From NCBI GenBank assembly GCA_001683735.1, contig LUGG01000002.1, forward strand, positions 310,001-374,000: a stretch of DNA of 64,000 nt, read 5' to 3'. Made by a program: the position numbers and the translations under genes. Origin of the DNA: Grifola frondosa. Taxonomy: Eukaryota; Basidiomycota; Agaricomycetes; Polyporales; Grifolaceae. This document shows, piece after piece, positions 23,939-35,450 of this stretch. Numbering within the stretch: the stretch's first letter is position 1; each line of letters begins with the position of its first letter. The notes under the pieces are model-generated. The model ran no database searches. It was not told the origin of the DNA and saw only the letters and a program-made list of their open reading frames with translations.

Positions 23939-24342
23939 CTATGACAGGTTCAAGAGCTGTGCGACCTTCGACGCCACATCGTTAGATGAGAGATTATCAA
24001 CTTCGACGTGTTTCTCTACCCCGCGTTCTATTATATCCAGACAATTAGCATCCTGGGATAAGAATATATCACAACACGAGCCAATACACAACGCACCAAA
24101 TCGCGCAAACACCCTCGCTGGCGTACCATTCGCCTCTCGAATCATAATAGGCAAGTCAGGATTGTGTTGTTTGAGGACGGGGTAATTCGCAGAGATAAAT
24201 TGCCTATGCGTGCGAAGGATGTTAGCGGATGTGATTTATGGGCGGTCGCGACTGACCGTGTTCCCAAGGATGCAGCCCCCGTCTGACAACATAGGATGCG
24301 AATTTCTCTGATTGCTGGCGAGAGCGCTTTCGCGAAGGACAT
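23939..24342 (-). CDS. NDUFA2: NADH:ubiquinone oxidoreductase B8 subunit (NDUFA2-like)
   Basis: Small accessory subunit of mitochondrial complex I with a thioredoxin-like fold (L51/S25/CI-B8 family), about 90 residues, the usual size. The start MSFAKALSPAIREIRILCC (24342) leads to QTGAASLGTR. An intron of about 55 bp follows. The next exon includes QFISANYPVLKQHNPDLPI and MIREANGTPARVFARF. A second intron (about 24022-24085) leads to GVEKHVEVDNLSSNDVASKV. The frame is intact. The gene is divergent from the RGS gene with under 190 bp between start codons, and convergent with the TMEM184-like gene. Confidence 0.92.
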
Positions 24343-24529
24343 GGTGTGTGCAAGTGAATGCTGTGGCGAGCGTCGTGCACTTTCGATGTTCGTTCAAAGG
24401 CCGATACGCCGGCCGAGTCGGCCTGATTCCGGCCTGCTAACGAATTCGCTGAGCCACCGATACCAAATATTTGGCTCATTCTTGTACTACACGCCGTTAC
24501 ACACACGCTGGTCGTCGTCGCTCACAGCG

Positions 24530-25844
24530 ATGGACGACGAACAACAACGCCGGCAGGATGACTGGGCGAACGCACGCAAGAACCGCCTACCATCATTCAC
24601 GGAAGTCTTATCACGACGAACGCGCCCTCCGGTAGACTTGTTCATGTTCTAGTAAGTGCTTCTGGTTGATAGTTCCATATCATAATTGATGTTTCATGCA
24701 GTTTGTTCCTGCAACGCGAGGGAGCGGAGGATATTCTAGACTTTTGGCTCGATGTGCAGCAGCACGAGAATCTCTGTCGCGCATACTTCAAGGATGTCCG
24801 CAAGTCGGGACGGACTATTCGCGACGATTGGCCTGAATACTGGGACTATGCACGCAGACGCGGATCTATCTATGGCACTGTTGTCGGTCTCAATCCCCAC
24901 ACCGGTACTAAACGTAGCACCGCGAGCACGGGCGAAATGCTGTCGGACCAAGACAGACTCCACCTTGCGGCGACCGGAGACGAGAAGGCAGCGCGTAGTC
25001 CCAGCCCGCTCATGACATCTGTTAGCCCGGGCACGGCTGTCGGGACAGAACCCCCCCGTTCGACCACGCCATTCTCGCTCTCTGGTCGGACTCCGACACT
25101 CTTCAAGCGAGCGTCGCGGGCACCGACTGTTATCCCACGCTCTGCAGCGATCACACGGCAGGACTTGATTGCATCTGCCGAGCGGATTTACCTGCGGTAC
25201 TTGTCTCCTGCAGGAAATACCGTGGGTGCAACGGAGAACCATGAGATCTACTTGCCCCCTGCTTTGCGCATCCACTCATTCCCCTGAACAGTACGCAAGA
25301 GCCGAGGTCACAGAACGAGATCAGCCTCATGGCCCAAATTCCAGACATGTTCCACTCGCAGAAAGAGTACTGCTACCGAGCGATGGAACAAGACGCTTTC
25401 CCCCGCTTTTTGCGCGCGAAAGCATTTGGGAACCTCACCCCTGTGTCTGCGCTCGTGCGGCTTATTGTCGGTCTTGTCGTGTTGTGGATTGGGCTAGCCG
25501 TGGCATTTTCGCTCATCTTCCTCGACGTCCACCCGAAGTCGAAGCGCTTCTTCGTGAGTACATATTAACTACCTTCGACGTGCCTTATAATAACAATTTT
25601 TTCATAGCTCTTCATTCCCTTCTCTATTGCAATCCTTTTCCTCATGTCTCATCAGTATGAGCTCGACCCAATTCTTGTGTTCCTCGGCCAGTCCGAATCA
25701 ACCCCTTTCCGTACCCTCCGTATCCGCGAACCATATGTTCAGAAACTTCTCCTCGGGCGTGCCCTTTGGGTCTCTGTGCTTGTGATAGCATGCGTAGTTG
25801 CCCTCACAATGATTTTCTGGGCCGTTCCTGGGCATAGATTATAA
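24530..25844 (+). CDS. RGS-domain protein with C-terminal membrane helices (Rax1-like)
   Basis: Regulator of G-protein signalling domain tied to membrane anchors, an arrangement known from yeast Rax1, which acts in cell polarity. The start MDDEQQRRQDDW (24530) is followed by RLPSFTEVLSRRTRPPVDLF and a short intron. Then come FLQREGAEDILDFWLDVQQH (start of the RGS box), a Ser/Thr-rich insert, and the second half (LIASAERIYLRYLSP, FHSQKEYCYRAMEQDAFPRF). Helices follow: LVRLIVGLVVLWIGLAVAFS, FIPFSIAILFLM and LWVSVLVIACVVALTMIFW. One C appears to be missing in the C-run at about 25281-25284, where HSFP must join LNSTQEP. Without it the protein would stop at 25287, before the second half of the RGS box. 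Confidence 0.87.
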
Positions 25845-26205
25845 TCGCAGCGCGTTTATGTACTCCGGCAGTGATGCGGCGACTATAAGGCATGAATTTG
25901 GAGCCGTCATGACACTTTAGCTATTTTTTATATTCCCTCCTTCCGGTCGATTATTGCTCAGTACGTTGTCTGTCGATTACTATACCTTATTCTATACCCT
26001 TTTCTTCTCTTAGTCCGCTGTCGCTCATTTGTCATTCTTTATCCCTCGCACCTCTTCACCCATGGATATATCTTGATTTATGCCTCACAATCAGAAGGGG
26101 AATGATGTGTATGCTAAACCTGATACCATACCGTTCCAACGGACACTTTAAGGCCGTAGCTAGATACATCAATGAATGCTAGGAAGGTGTCTCTAGGTAG
26201 TCGTT
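25845..26205. other. 3' intergenic space between convergent genes
   Basis: 360 bp between the stops of the RGS gene and the APH-like gene. It is pyrimidine-rich and has no gene. It probably holds both polyadenylation regions. Confidence 0.5.
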
Positions 26206-27327
26206 TCAATAGCAAGGTGCATCGCGTAACTTTCGTATGCACTCCCCGAGAGTAGATCTAGCCCATTTGACCTTGTCGCTATCCTCTGTACCCGGTATCT
26301 CTTCATCCGATTTGGTATGCACTAGGACAACCAAGGCAAGGAACAGCGTGTACCAGATCCGTTTCGTTCTCTGCCGCGCGAACAACATGAGCGGACCGCC
26401 GTATCCCTCGATCAGAGCATCGCTTGGATTGAGGAACATCGTCTCCAGTAACGGATCGCCCCAAAGGGCATGCGAGAACGACAAAAGCGATGTGATCTGA
26501 ATCTCTTCCTCGCTCTCTGGTGGGGCGGCGGGATCGAAGTCGACAAAACTGACGTCTTCATCGCCCGCAAATGATATGAGCGAAGGCACCTCGCAGTCAT
26601 CGAATAGGAAGAATCCAATCGCGCGGGAGAGGTACCGTCGCACGTCCTCGTATGGAAGCACGATCCCCAGTGCATGGGCCTGCTCAAGCATGCCCTCGAG
26701 CAGACCTGTGAAGGCCTCCTGCCAGCTGTAGAGCTCCTCGTGTGCCTGCGCGGGGAGCCCGAACCAGTCATTCTGCACGCGGTCGTGCATCTGCCTCAGG
26801 TATGTCCCAATGCGAAGGTCGAGTTGCAGCAATTGGCGCTGCGTCAGCTTGCCGCTTGCACGCGCGTGAGACAGCGGGATCCCTTGAGGGCGCGAGAGAA
26901 GAAGGTAGGGATAGGGAAGAAGAGATAAGCTGGTATCGAGAGCGTGTGCTACAGGATGTGGAACATCGGTATGTTGGGACAGGAGCTGGAGAAGAGCGTG
27001 CTCTGTCGCGAGTGTGTTCGGCGCATATGTGGACGCCATTCTCGATGACGGTGCAGATAGCGAGACCTTGAGCATGTATCCAGTTTGATCCTGGAGTACG
27101 ATGATATAGGTCTTGGTAGGCGTAAAACCACTGCAGATGCAAATATAAAGGGTGTTAAAGCACGATTAAGGTGAAATTTCTGACCTGTATCCATTTCGTG
27201 TATGCTCTTGAAACGTTGAGATGGGCACGGACTCGCTCCGATGATAATCAACGATCCTCTGTGCTTGATGAATATTGACATTAAGAGAAACAAACTCCCG
27301 TTCCAGATCCGAATCCATAGTTTCCAT
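26206..27327 (-). CDS. Aminoglycoside-phosphotransferase/kinase-like protein, degenerate catalytic loop
   Basis: Member of the APH/choline-kinase-like fold, which is common in Agaricomycetes. The start METMDSDLERE (27327) leads through one intron (GTCAGA...CTGCAG, about 27132-27187) to GFTPTKTYIIVLQDQTGYML, the N-lobe strands. PYPYLLLSRPQGIPLSHA is the hinge region and LDLRIGTYLRQMHD is a typical helix. The expected HxDxxxxN catalytic motif is not visible. In its place is SLISFAGDEDVSFVDFDPA, which keeps a DFD-like metal-site sequence. The protein may therefore be a pseudokinase or use another substrate. The frame is intact. The gene is divergent from the HMG-box gene with 337 bp between starts. 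Confidence 0.7.
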
Positions 27328-27664
27328 GAAGCTCGCACTCTCGGCGACACGGCTGTCTCAAATATGTGTCGCTGACTCGGAACCACACTTGATAGTCGAC
27401 GCGAAGTGCTTTGAAAATGCGTTCGAAAAAAATACCTACATGTTCAAATCGTCGTTTTGAGTGTCAAGATCTGAGAGAGAGAGCAGACATGATACTGCAC
27501 CTTTGCCAGTTTAAGAGTGCAGATGAGAGCTAGTAGATGAGAGCATGAGAGCTAGTATCCAGGGTCCTCCGGGGTCTTAGGGTAGTGGGACGAAGCTGTT
27601 GGCAAATAAAACCAAATAAATGCGTTGATAGTTGTCCGTCGTCGCGTCCACTGTTGATCACAAC

Positions 27665-28811
27665 ATGTTTTCTCTTTTCACCCAACGCGTTGTTCTGCGT
27701 GCCATCACGCCCAATGCCATCGCCATCGGGCGGGCCATTCCTGCGTCGAAATTTTCTCCGGTTACCCGGACATTCTTGACGACCGCTCACGTCGCGTTCC
27801 CGGCAGCTAAGACGACCTCGCGCGCCGCCGCATCGAAGCCGTCCGCGGCCAAGAAAGCACCTGCTAAGAAGGCGCTGGCTAAGGCCCCTGTGAAGGCCGC
27901 AAAAAAGCCTGCGAAGAAGCCTGTGAAGCGTGTCGCCGCAAAGAAGAAACCCGCTCCAAAGAAGAAGGCAGCTGCTAAACGCAAACCCAAGAGCCCAGGC
28001 AGGATCACGCTCAAGGGTACACATTCCCTGTGCCATTTTCAGGCCGCCACCTAACCCTGCTTTCCAGATTTGAAGGTCCGAAGGCGGACATGCCGCCTCC
28101 CAGGGGACCCGGGCCATATGGGGTCTTCATGAAGCGGTACATGGCACAGCAGAAGCCGGCCAGCGGAGAAGAACTTATTCAGTTCTCGAAGGGTGCTGCC
28201 ACCCATTGGAAGTCCCTCAGTGACGAGGAGAAGCAGGTTTGTGTTGTGCTCCTATCTATCCATCTTCTCATCTCATATTTGTCGTTAAATTGCACAGGTC
28301 TACATAGAAGAGGCGAAGGAGTGGAACGCGAAAGCAACAAAGGAGAGGGAGGAGTACTTCACAAAAGTCGACCCGCGCATCCTTCGTGCGATCAACGTCC
28401 AGCGCAGGAGCAAGGGTTTGCCGCGTGTGAGGGCGCCCAAGGCCAGTGAGGGTGATAGGAGACCCATGACTGCCTTCTTCCAGTCAGTGTATTTCTCTTC
28501 TGATGCTTACCATATCTAAGTCATTTTTACTATTCATTGTATTCGACTGAATTCTAGATACCTGAAGGAGTTCAGAGCGGCGCGCTCGGCTCCTGCGGAC
28601 CTGGAGGGGCGGGCGAAAACAACATGGTACAGTTCCCAAGCCGCAGCTGCCTGGCGTGATATGTCCGAGGCTCATAAGAAGGTTTGTCTCATTGCATGCT
28701 GTCTTGTGCGCTGTGCGACCTTCCGGTTCGCTCACTTTCCTCTCTATATAGCCTTACTACGACGCATATGTGAAGGACATGAAGGCGTACGAAGCAACCC
28801 ATTCCACGTAA
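27665..28811 (+). CDS. HMG-box DNA-binding protein, probably mitochondrial (Abf2/TFAM-like)
   Basis: Predicted mtDNA-packaging protein. The start MFSLFTQRVVLRA (27665) gives an Arg-rich, acid-free N-terminus typical of a mitochondrial presequence. A long Ala/Lys/Pro tract follows (about 27795-27990), with AAKK/PAKK repeats like a histone H1 tail. The first HMG box spans GPGPYGVFMKRYMAQQ to WKSLSDEEKQVYIEEAKEW, and the second spans RPMTAFFQYLKEFRA to WRDMSEAHKKPYYDAYVKDM. At least four introns occur. Two boxes behind a presequence match Abf2/TFAM. Nuclear HMG proteins with basic tails are the alternative. The frame appears intact. Confidence 0.85.
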
Positions 28812-30011
28812 GGTTGATGGATACATTTTGAGGTGGCCTCGCCCACGGTATAAGTTCTTGGGCACCCGACAATCAGGCAGACAACTTGCACGCCTCACTC
28901 ATTGTTGCCAACGTATTCGTTTGTCAAGTACCGTTCGTTTCTGTTCGTGGTGATCGATCGTCGTTGAACTCTTCGAAAGCTTGGACGTCGTTATTATTGT
29001 CATTTTATGCGATTCGTTATAATGGCGACGGGCAGAGGGAAAATACAATTATGAACCATTGAAGCAAAACCTTTATATAATCGCCATCTTCCGACGTCGA
29101 CATGCCATTGGCGTCGTCCCCAAGTTTAACTTATTGAGAATGTGTCGCGTTGCGACTTCCACACGTTATCGATTGTCATGTTCAACAGAATTTATTGACA
29201 TTAATTTCAGGACTAGCGCGTGTATTGACTTTAGTACGGTGTGCGGTCCTCCATTGGCTTTCTGCGGGCATTCGTTACTTTTTTCTCTCTAAGGTCTGCC
29301 GACGACCTTTACAGGCGAGTTCACATCGAGCAACTCAGCATTGGCTGCGCCGATGTTCTTTGAACAGATGGACATACCCATGCTTTCCGGTGCAAACACA
29401 AGATATCATAGTCCAACTGGTCCTGGATGAAAGCCGGGTGGTTGTATGCTCTGGCCATCGCTGCAAATGGCTGCACGAGGGATGCGCATAACGGAGTAAC
29501 CACAACGTGTTGCCTGCCGGTGGTAACGTCCTGGACAGACAATTGGCACGGCGTAGAATAGGAACCTTCAGTACTTCTATATTTGAATAATCTCATGAAG
29601 ATGAGAAGAGTATCTTTATCGTAGATGTAACACACAAGGCTGCCACCTTCGAATGCGACTGGGATTCAACAAAACAAGGCGAAGAGAAATACACTGTGAA
29701 GGTCGACGCGAGAAGAATATTTCTGAGACGCATTTCCACCCCATACATATCCTCAGGAAGCAACACAACATTTTGTCACCAAGTATAGAATCACAAATCC
29801 CTGGGAATGCAATAGACTTCAGTCGTGGTAACACAAACTTGCGGTACATACGAGTTGCTGCGGGATCCCTCCATGTTATATCTTCATTTCACCTCGAGAG
29901 ACGTGAACTAGAGACTGGAGGCGTGCCATAGACCGCTTGATAGCGAAAGTATCGAGCTCTCGCAGCATGAGACTCGGACGCGATATAACAACAAGACGTT
30001 GAAGAGGCAGA
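28812..30011. other. Intergenic region, possible gene remnant
   Basis: 1.2 kb between the HMG-box gene and TFB5. Minus-strand frames at 29321-29635 and 29616-29849 overlap and could be exons of a small unrecognised gene, but no start, domain or strong splice pair supports it. I see nothing else. Confidence 0.4.
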
Positions 30012-30376
30012 TCATTCCAGACTATAAGTGTTCTTCTCAAGCTTCAAGATATCTCAGTTGGCGATCGCGCACTCTTAGGACGAAGAACATACCTCGGCTT
30101 CGAGGTCCCTGCGCACTCTCCATTCTTCATCCGCCTTGATGACGACGTGATGATCATCCAGGTCCTCAATGATGAAGCTTTCCTTCTCGTTCATCGTAAG
30201 CAGGATTTGCTTCACGGCAGAGTCACTATACTCGATCCCATGAACATTGAGGCATGAGAGGTGATATATACACGCTGTCCCATACTGACCAGGTGAACAG
30301 CACACCTGAAAAGCGTGGCGCCGTAAGATATCCATATGGTGCAAGCCTCGGCGCACACACCTTTGATAGCCTTCAT
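30012..30376 (-). CDS. TFB5: TFIIH core subunit TFB5 (GTF2H5/TTDA homolog)
   Basis: Tiny subunit that stabilises the TFIIH complex in transcription and nucleotide excision repair. The gene reads in four coding exons. Exon 1 (30376-30361) gives MKAIK. Exon 2 (30305-30290, only 16 bases) completes GVLFTC. Exon 3 starts at 30225 with DSAVKQILLTMNE and continues with FIIEDLDDHHVVIKADEEWR. Exon 4 gives LEKNTYSLE and stops at 30012-30014. All introns are GT-AG (30360-30306, 30289-30226, and the last starting GTATGT). The product is about 64 residues, close to the usual 70. The match to the conserved pattern GVLxxCDxAxKQ and the ELEKNTYS end is strong. No frame correction is needed. Confidence 0.93.
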
Positions 30377-30877
30377 CCCTCACTGACACCAGTGCCTATT
30401 CCCAAGAGAAAGGGGTTGATGGACGAATGAAATCTAGAGCTGCTGTTCCTCGTGGCTCGGAGCGAGGCAACCGCTGGCGACCGGCACTGACAAGAGAGAC
30501 ACGGACCGCAGTGAGTGTGACTGAGAACCTGAGATGAGATAGGATGGGTGTGAGATGACTGCGACGACCCACGTTCGCCTGCTCTGCAGTAGACCTTTAC
30601 TGAGATCGTTGCGGACGTTGCCAAACAGAGTCCCAAGTCGTTATATATCAAGCAGAGGATACAGGATGCCTATTCCTCCGGCGCTATTGACCCCAGATCT
30701 CTCGTGCGTACTCCTCGATCGGCGAAACGTATGTTGCCTCTGACTCACTCCTGTCCGTGTGCAAAACACGAAAAAAATTGCGCATCGCCGCAAAATGGTG
30801 AATGCTGTAGGACTCCCACTGATGGTGTTTACCCGCTGCCCCTCCGGCACACACCGGCGGGACAGACGACGCAGTAC
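30377..30877. promoter_or_regulatory. Shared upstream region of TFB5 and the ribose-5-phosphate isomerase gene
   Basis: 501 bp lie between divergent start codons. Open frames in this stretch have no recognised similarity. Upstream non-coding exons of either gene may lie here. Confidence 0.4.
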
Positions 30878-32233
30878 ATGACCAGTACGCCTCCTCCACT
30901 CGGTGCTCCACAACCCGGGGTAAGCTTATTAATGGCCCTTCTCTTCAAAAAAACTTGCTAAGATGCATCCAGCATCCCACCTACATCTACCATCGAAGCG
31001 GCAAAACGCCTGGCGGCTTGGACGGCAGTGGACAAGCACGTCTTGCCAGAGCACAAGGTTCGTGCCGCAATGTTTTGACCATACGCTCCTCAAATTCATG
31101 CATAATGTGAAGGTCATCGGCATCGGATCGGGTATGGCGCGCATAAATTTTGGAACGCCTACCGCTATTTCTCACTAGTTTCTTCTTGTTTTGTTGGTAG
31201 GTTCAACCGTGCCTTACGTTGTTGAGCGCATAGTAGCGCAAGGCCACGAGGTCAACAAAGATCGTGTTTTCATCCCTACAGGTCTGATTTTATCACACGA
31301 GTATCATCCATCAACACGGCATTGACAGCATGACAGGTTTTCAGTCGAAAGAGCTCATCGTGAACGCAAACCTGCGTTTAGGAGATGTTGACCAATATCC
31401 CATTATTGATGTGACAGTAGACGGCGCTGATGAGTAAGGAGTGAATGAAAACGATGTCGCTCAATACTAATGTTTGTATAGAGTGGACCACGACCTGAAC
31501 TGTATTAAGGGCGGAGGTGGATGCCACCTTCGTGAAAAGGTCCTTGCAGAGGCGGCAGACACGTAGGCTAAATTAGTCTCATTGATCTTGATACATTAAA
31601 TATTCTTCACATACAGCTTTGTAGTTGTTGCGGATTATCGCAAGAATTCGGAGGTTCTTGGCACCACCGTAAGTACGCTCCTATGTGCACCACTCCAACA
31701 GGTGCTTATATGCTATACAGTTTATTCAAGGAATCCCGATCGAAGTTGCTTCCTTCGCCTATGCGAAGGTTCTGCAGAACCTCCATCTGATCGGCTCTCC
31801 AAAGGCCGTCCTTCGCATGGCGAAGGCCAAGGCTGGTCCTGTCGTGTCAGACAATGGGAATTTCATTATCGACGCGCCGTTCCCGGCGGAGATGATGAAG
31901 GATCCGTACACGGTATGTCTTTCGCGTTGTCATGTCTTTTGGGTAATCTCATCTATTTGCCACCGCTAGTTATTGACGAGGATCAAGATGCTGACGGGTG
32001 TAGTCGAGGTCGGGCTCTTTTGCCAAATGGCCAAGGCTGCGTACTTCGGCAATCAGGTGCGTCCGTGGGACGTATGATCGTCGATTTGATATTCAAAATT
32101 TTGAGCTGTATAGGATGGAAGCGTCACTGTTAAATGGCATGATGGACGGGTCGAGAAGGTCGAAAGCGGCTCGAGCCCGCACTGCCGACCGACGCTTAAC
32201 ATGATGAGATCCCGAAGTATAATTGTTGCATAG
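30878..32233 (+). CDS. RKI1: Ribose-5-phosphate isomerase (type A)
   Basis: Interconverts ribulose-5-phosphate and ribose-5-phosphate in the non-oxidative pentose phosphate pathway, in the cytosol. The start MTSTPPPLGAPQPG (30878) is followed by an intron, then IEAAKRLAAWTAVDKHV. Family signatures are IGIGSGSTVPYVVERI (phosphate loop), RVFIPTGFQSKELI, IDVTVDGADEVDHDLNCIKG with catalytic Asp/Glu, GGGCHLREKVLAE, PIEVASFAYAKVL, DNGNFIIDAPF and LTGVVEVGLFCQMAKAAYFG. About seven introns occur. The junction after exon 1 fits only if the GGGG run before GTAAGC is one G longer, so an assembly indel is likely. The stop is at 32231-32233. Confidence 0.93.
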
Positions 32234-33377
32234 GTGCTCTCCTTCTCGTGTCCTGAAGGTTTATCAGCTAACCATTGTTGCAGATCTTCGTCAATATGTT
32301 CGATACTTATGGTACATACTCGCACTGTGATTTGTATCTCAAACCATGAATGGAGCAAGTTCTGAATATACACATCTGACGAAATATTTGAATAGGGTAT
32401 GATGTTCATTCAGGCTATGTGGCGACTTCGCAAAGCTTCTCCACACATACAAAGCCTCCGATGAAATAATGCGCCCTTCAAGCTCTCTAGCATAGTCTTA
32501 TATTCTCCCTGAGTTTCTCCCTTCATCCTTCATCGCTGAGTTCCCGCGCTGATTTCCCGTCTCCAACTGTTCATATAAAGTTAGTTCTCATGCTTTGCAC
32601 TGGTTACGTTCTCAATTTGCGTTCACTTTTCGATCTAAATCACCCCTTCCATCCTCCGCCGTAGAGAGGTGCCATCATCCGGGTCAGTAATATATGAGCA
32701 CGTGACGTAATTTTCCCCGCTGAAGTAGCTCAGTTCAGTTTGGCTGAGTGTCGGTAGCACTCCCATGGATACGATCGTATCCATGCACCGCACTGCCTCA
32801 CTAGTCCTTGTATGTTTCGTCCACTTCTACCCAACACCGCCCCACTAACTGAGGGCGATTGCCATCAAACCGTTGCAAAAGCTTTCGTACAACGCATTGA
32901 TGATCATGAGTCGAGTATACCCTCACACGTAGATGCTTTGTACGCTGAAGACCTACGGCAGGATTCATGCCATTGAGCCCCTGGGAAATTCAAAAAACTT
33001 TCCTTACTCGGCAATTGTGAGCCACCCGACGTTCCATTCAGGCTGGCAAGCTTTGGCTCATCAGCAGCGAACGAGCCACCGCAACCAGCAAGCAGAATGA
33101 AAGCATGCCACGCAAAGCGTGCCGTCGTTGTGCAGGTGTTCGGCGCCAAATAAGGCGAAAATCCAGCCGCTGCGCTTGCGCATCAGTGTCGTCTCCAAGA
33201 AAGGAAAACGTACCGTCTCTCAAGCACGACTCACTTCACTGCTACTGAAGTCTTCGACGTATAAATTGCTCAGGATGGACTCAGAAAGATTATCCGCCGA
33301 CGGACATTGCATCCCTCCTTCGAAGTATCCTGTCGGAATCATTTTTATAACCTTCAACGAACATTTCGAAGCTCACG
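32234..33377. other. Intergenic region upstream of the zinc-finger gene
   Basis: 1.1 kb without a supported gene. The minus-strand frame at 32904-33149 starts with a signal-like hydrophobic stretch but has no recognised domain. The region contains a 22-bp perfect palindrome (listed separately) and pyrimidine-rich tracts before the zinc-finger start. Confidence 0.45.
32764..32785. repeat. 22-bp perfect palindrome
   Basis: The half-site CATGGATACGA is followed directly by its reverse complement with no spacer. It lies about 600 bp upstream of the C2H2 gene and 530 bp downstream of the isomerase stop. It could be a dimeric protein-binding site or a cruciform-prone sequence. Confidence 0.6.
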
Positions 33378-34632
33378 ATGTCCTGCTATCCTGATATGCA
33401 AACGGCGGCTTATCAAGGGAAGATGGACCCCCAAACATCAAAGGTATCTTTTTTCTCAATATAGTTTGTCAACACAAGTTTCAACACATTTTTGTTAGGA
33501 TGCTCTCAAGAAGCATACCTGCGAGACATGCGGTTATTCCTCTTCACGCAAGGCTGATTTAACGCGACACGAGCTCACACATAATCCTGATAAAGAGAAG
33601 TTGTGCGTTTTTCATCTCGAATTTAAATTGCAGTTTACTTACCCACTGTCAACAGCATGCATATATGCTCTTATGGCTGTGGCTACAAAGCTCTTCAGAA
33701 GAGCAATCTCAGAACTCATGAACGTCGACAGTAAGTCTTGTGGTCATCAATTGGTTTTTTGATGATGATGACCAATATTTTCAATTCTCTAGTACAGGGG
33801 AGGACTATATTGTCCATACCCGGCAGCATGTTCTAATAATTCTGCGGCCTCGAAGTACTGTCAATTCAACACCGCAGACGAGGCTTCCTTGAACAGACAC
33901 AAGAAGAATGTTCATGGTTATCAGTCAAAGGAGCGAGCTCCTCGCGCAGAAGGCAAGAAGATATCTGGAAAAAAGACCGATTCCCGACTTCACCGCTACG
34001 ACCCTTACTCCTCTTCTTCTGTCTCCACCGAAGAGCAATTATACGAGGACAGCATTTTCGATGACTTTACACGCTCTTCCTCTCCAGAGTGGATGTCACT
34101 ATTCGATACTGTTCCATCCAGCTCTTCTTCTTCCTCCGACAGCGTCTACGCTTTCACGCCATCTCCGCTCACAACAGTTGAGGGTTCAATCAGCCATGAT
34201 AATTTTTCACCCTTCACGGAACCCAATACCACTTATAGCAACTGGGAGGCAACCCTGAACGAGTCAGACGCGCTCTTTGGATCGGTTGACTGGAAGATGC
34301 TTGACCAGCAACAAATGAACCAAGCGAACATCTTCCTGCACGAGGAACCTACATTTCCGCTACTCGCAGACACTTCGGCCTTCGGGTATGATACCTCGGG
34401 ACAACCGTTTGCTTTGCAGCCCATTTCGCTTGAATTGAGGGGATTGGAGCAGTGCCAGAATCACCTCTCCGATATGGCTTCCCAGGAGCCCGTCTTCTCA
34501 CCTATGGCCGACGCCGTTCCTGTGCAATACATTCTCTCTCCTATGCCATCATCATCTACGCCGTCCAGTGTATGTCTTTCGACCTCGCCACAAGTGGATA
34601 TGTTCCTGTCGCAGCAGTTTGCGTGGTCCTAG
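33378..34632 (+). CDS. C2H2 zinc-finger transcription factor
   Basis: Probable DNA-binding regulator. The start MSCYPDMQTAAYQG (33378) is followed by an intron, then finger 1 CETCGYSSSRKADLTRHELTH. Finger 2 is CSYGCGYKALQKSNLRTHERR. A third, unusually long finger starts LYCPYPAACSNNSA and ends DEASLNRHKKNVH. The junction into finger 3 fits if the intron ends at TACAG (about 33797). The remainder (about 33950-34632) is a Ser/Thr/Asp-rich, low-complexity tail like a transactivation region. Target genes are unknown. Similarity to yeast regulators beyond the fingers was not recognised. Confidence 0.82.
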
Positions 34633-35450
34633 AGTGCAAGCTCTGGATATGGGGTTGCACTGGTACGTTCTTGGTGTTTCTAATCGTATATGCGAGTATG
34701 ATTTCCGTCTATTTAATTTATGAAATATGCATATGACATGTATTCTCTCTCTATCTGTATTTACAATGTATAAATCGAAGCTATTACCTGCACCCTGTGT
34801 TCTCCTGTGTTATAGACTCGGGTTAGTATGTGGCAAGGGTTGTAAATCTCCCTGTACACCCTCCACGGCGCCGAGCACCAGAACGCAGAGAACAGATGTC
34901 TCCACACTCTGATACAAGCGGAAATACATAACACTGCGAATGTGTGGTGCTGGGTTGGGAAGTACCAGTCCGCCTGCCGTATTGATAAAGACTGACATAT
35001 GTACGCTTCAAGTACGAGACGGGCTCCATCTCGCATGCAAGCGCGGATTCGTCACTTCAAATGTGCTGGCCCACCTTGCTTTTCGGGACACCGTGCGAAC
35101 GGATTCCACCTCGTGGAATCCATGTTCAGCCGCACTCATAGTGTGTTATCTGCGTTCAGGTCCAGACTTGATCGGAAGGGGCGTGATACAACCCTTGGAA
35201 TGGCGAAGTCGCCGTCTGGTGGACCGATGTCGACATATCGAAAGCCTCCTTCAGGGTTGCACTCGCAGATATTGCTTTAAGATGGAGATAATCATGCGCC
35301 ATTGTCTTCGATTTTGACATGTGAACATAAATATTCTAATCAACCAGACACATCGATCCTAGATAATCGCGACTTGCAAGGCCTAAAAATGAATGAGACA
35401 TATAAGAATGGAAATAGTGGCAAGTGTCAACCGTTCTGCGGATGCGGATA
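34633..35450. other. Intergenic region, no gene seen
   Basis: About 0.8 kb. Short open frames on both strands overlap each other and carry no motif. It probably holds the 3' ends of the zinc-finger gene and of the convergent unknown gene. Confidence 0.5.

Noticed and set aside
26206..30376. A functional cluster of APH-like, HMG-box and TFB5 genes
   Set aside because: The genes act in unrelated processes, and such neighbours are expected in a compact fungal genome.
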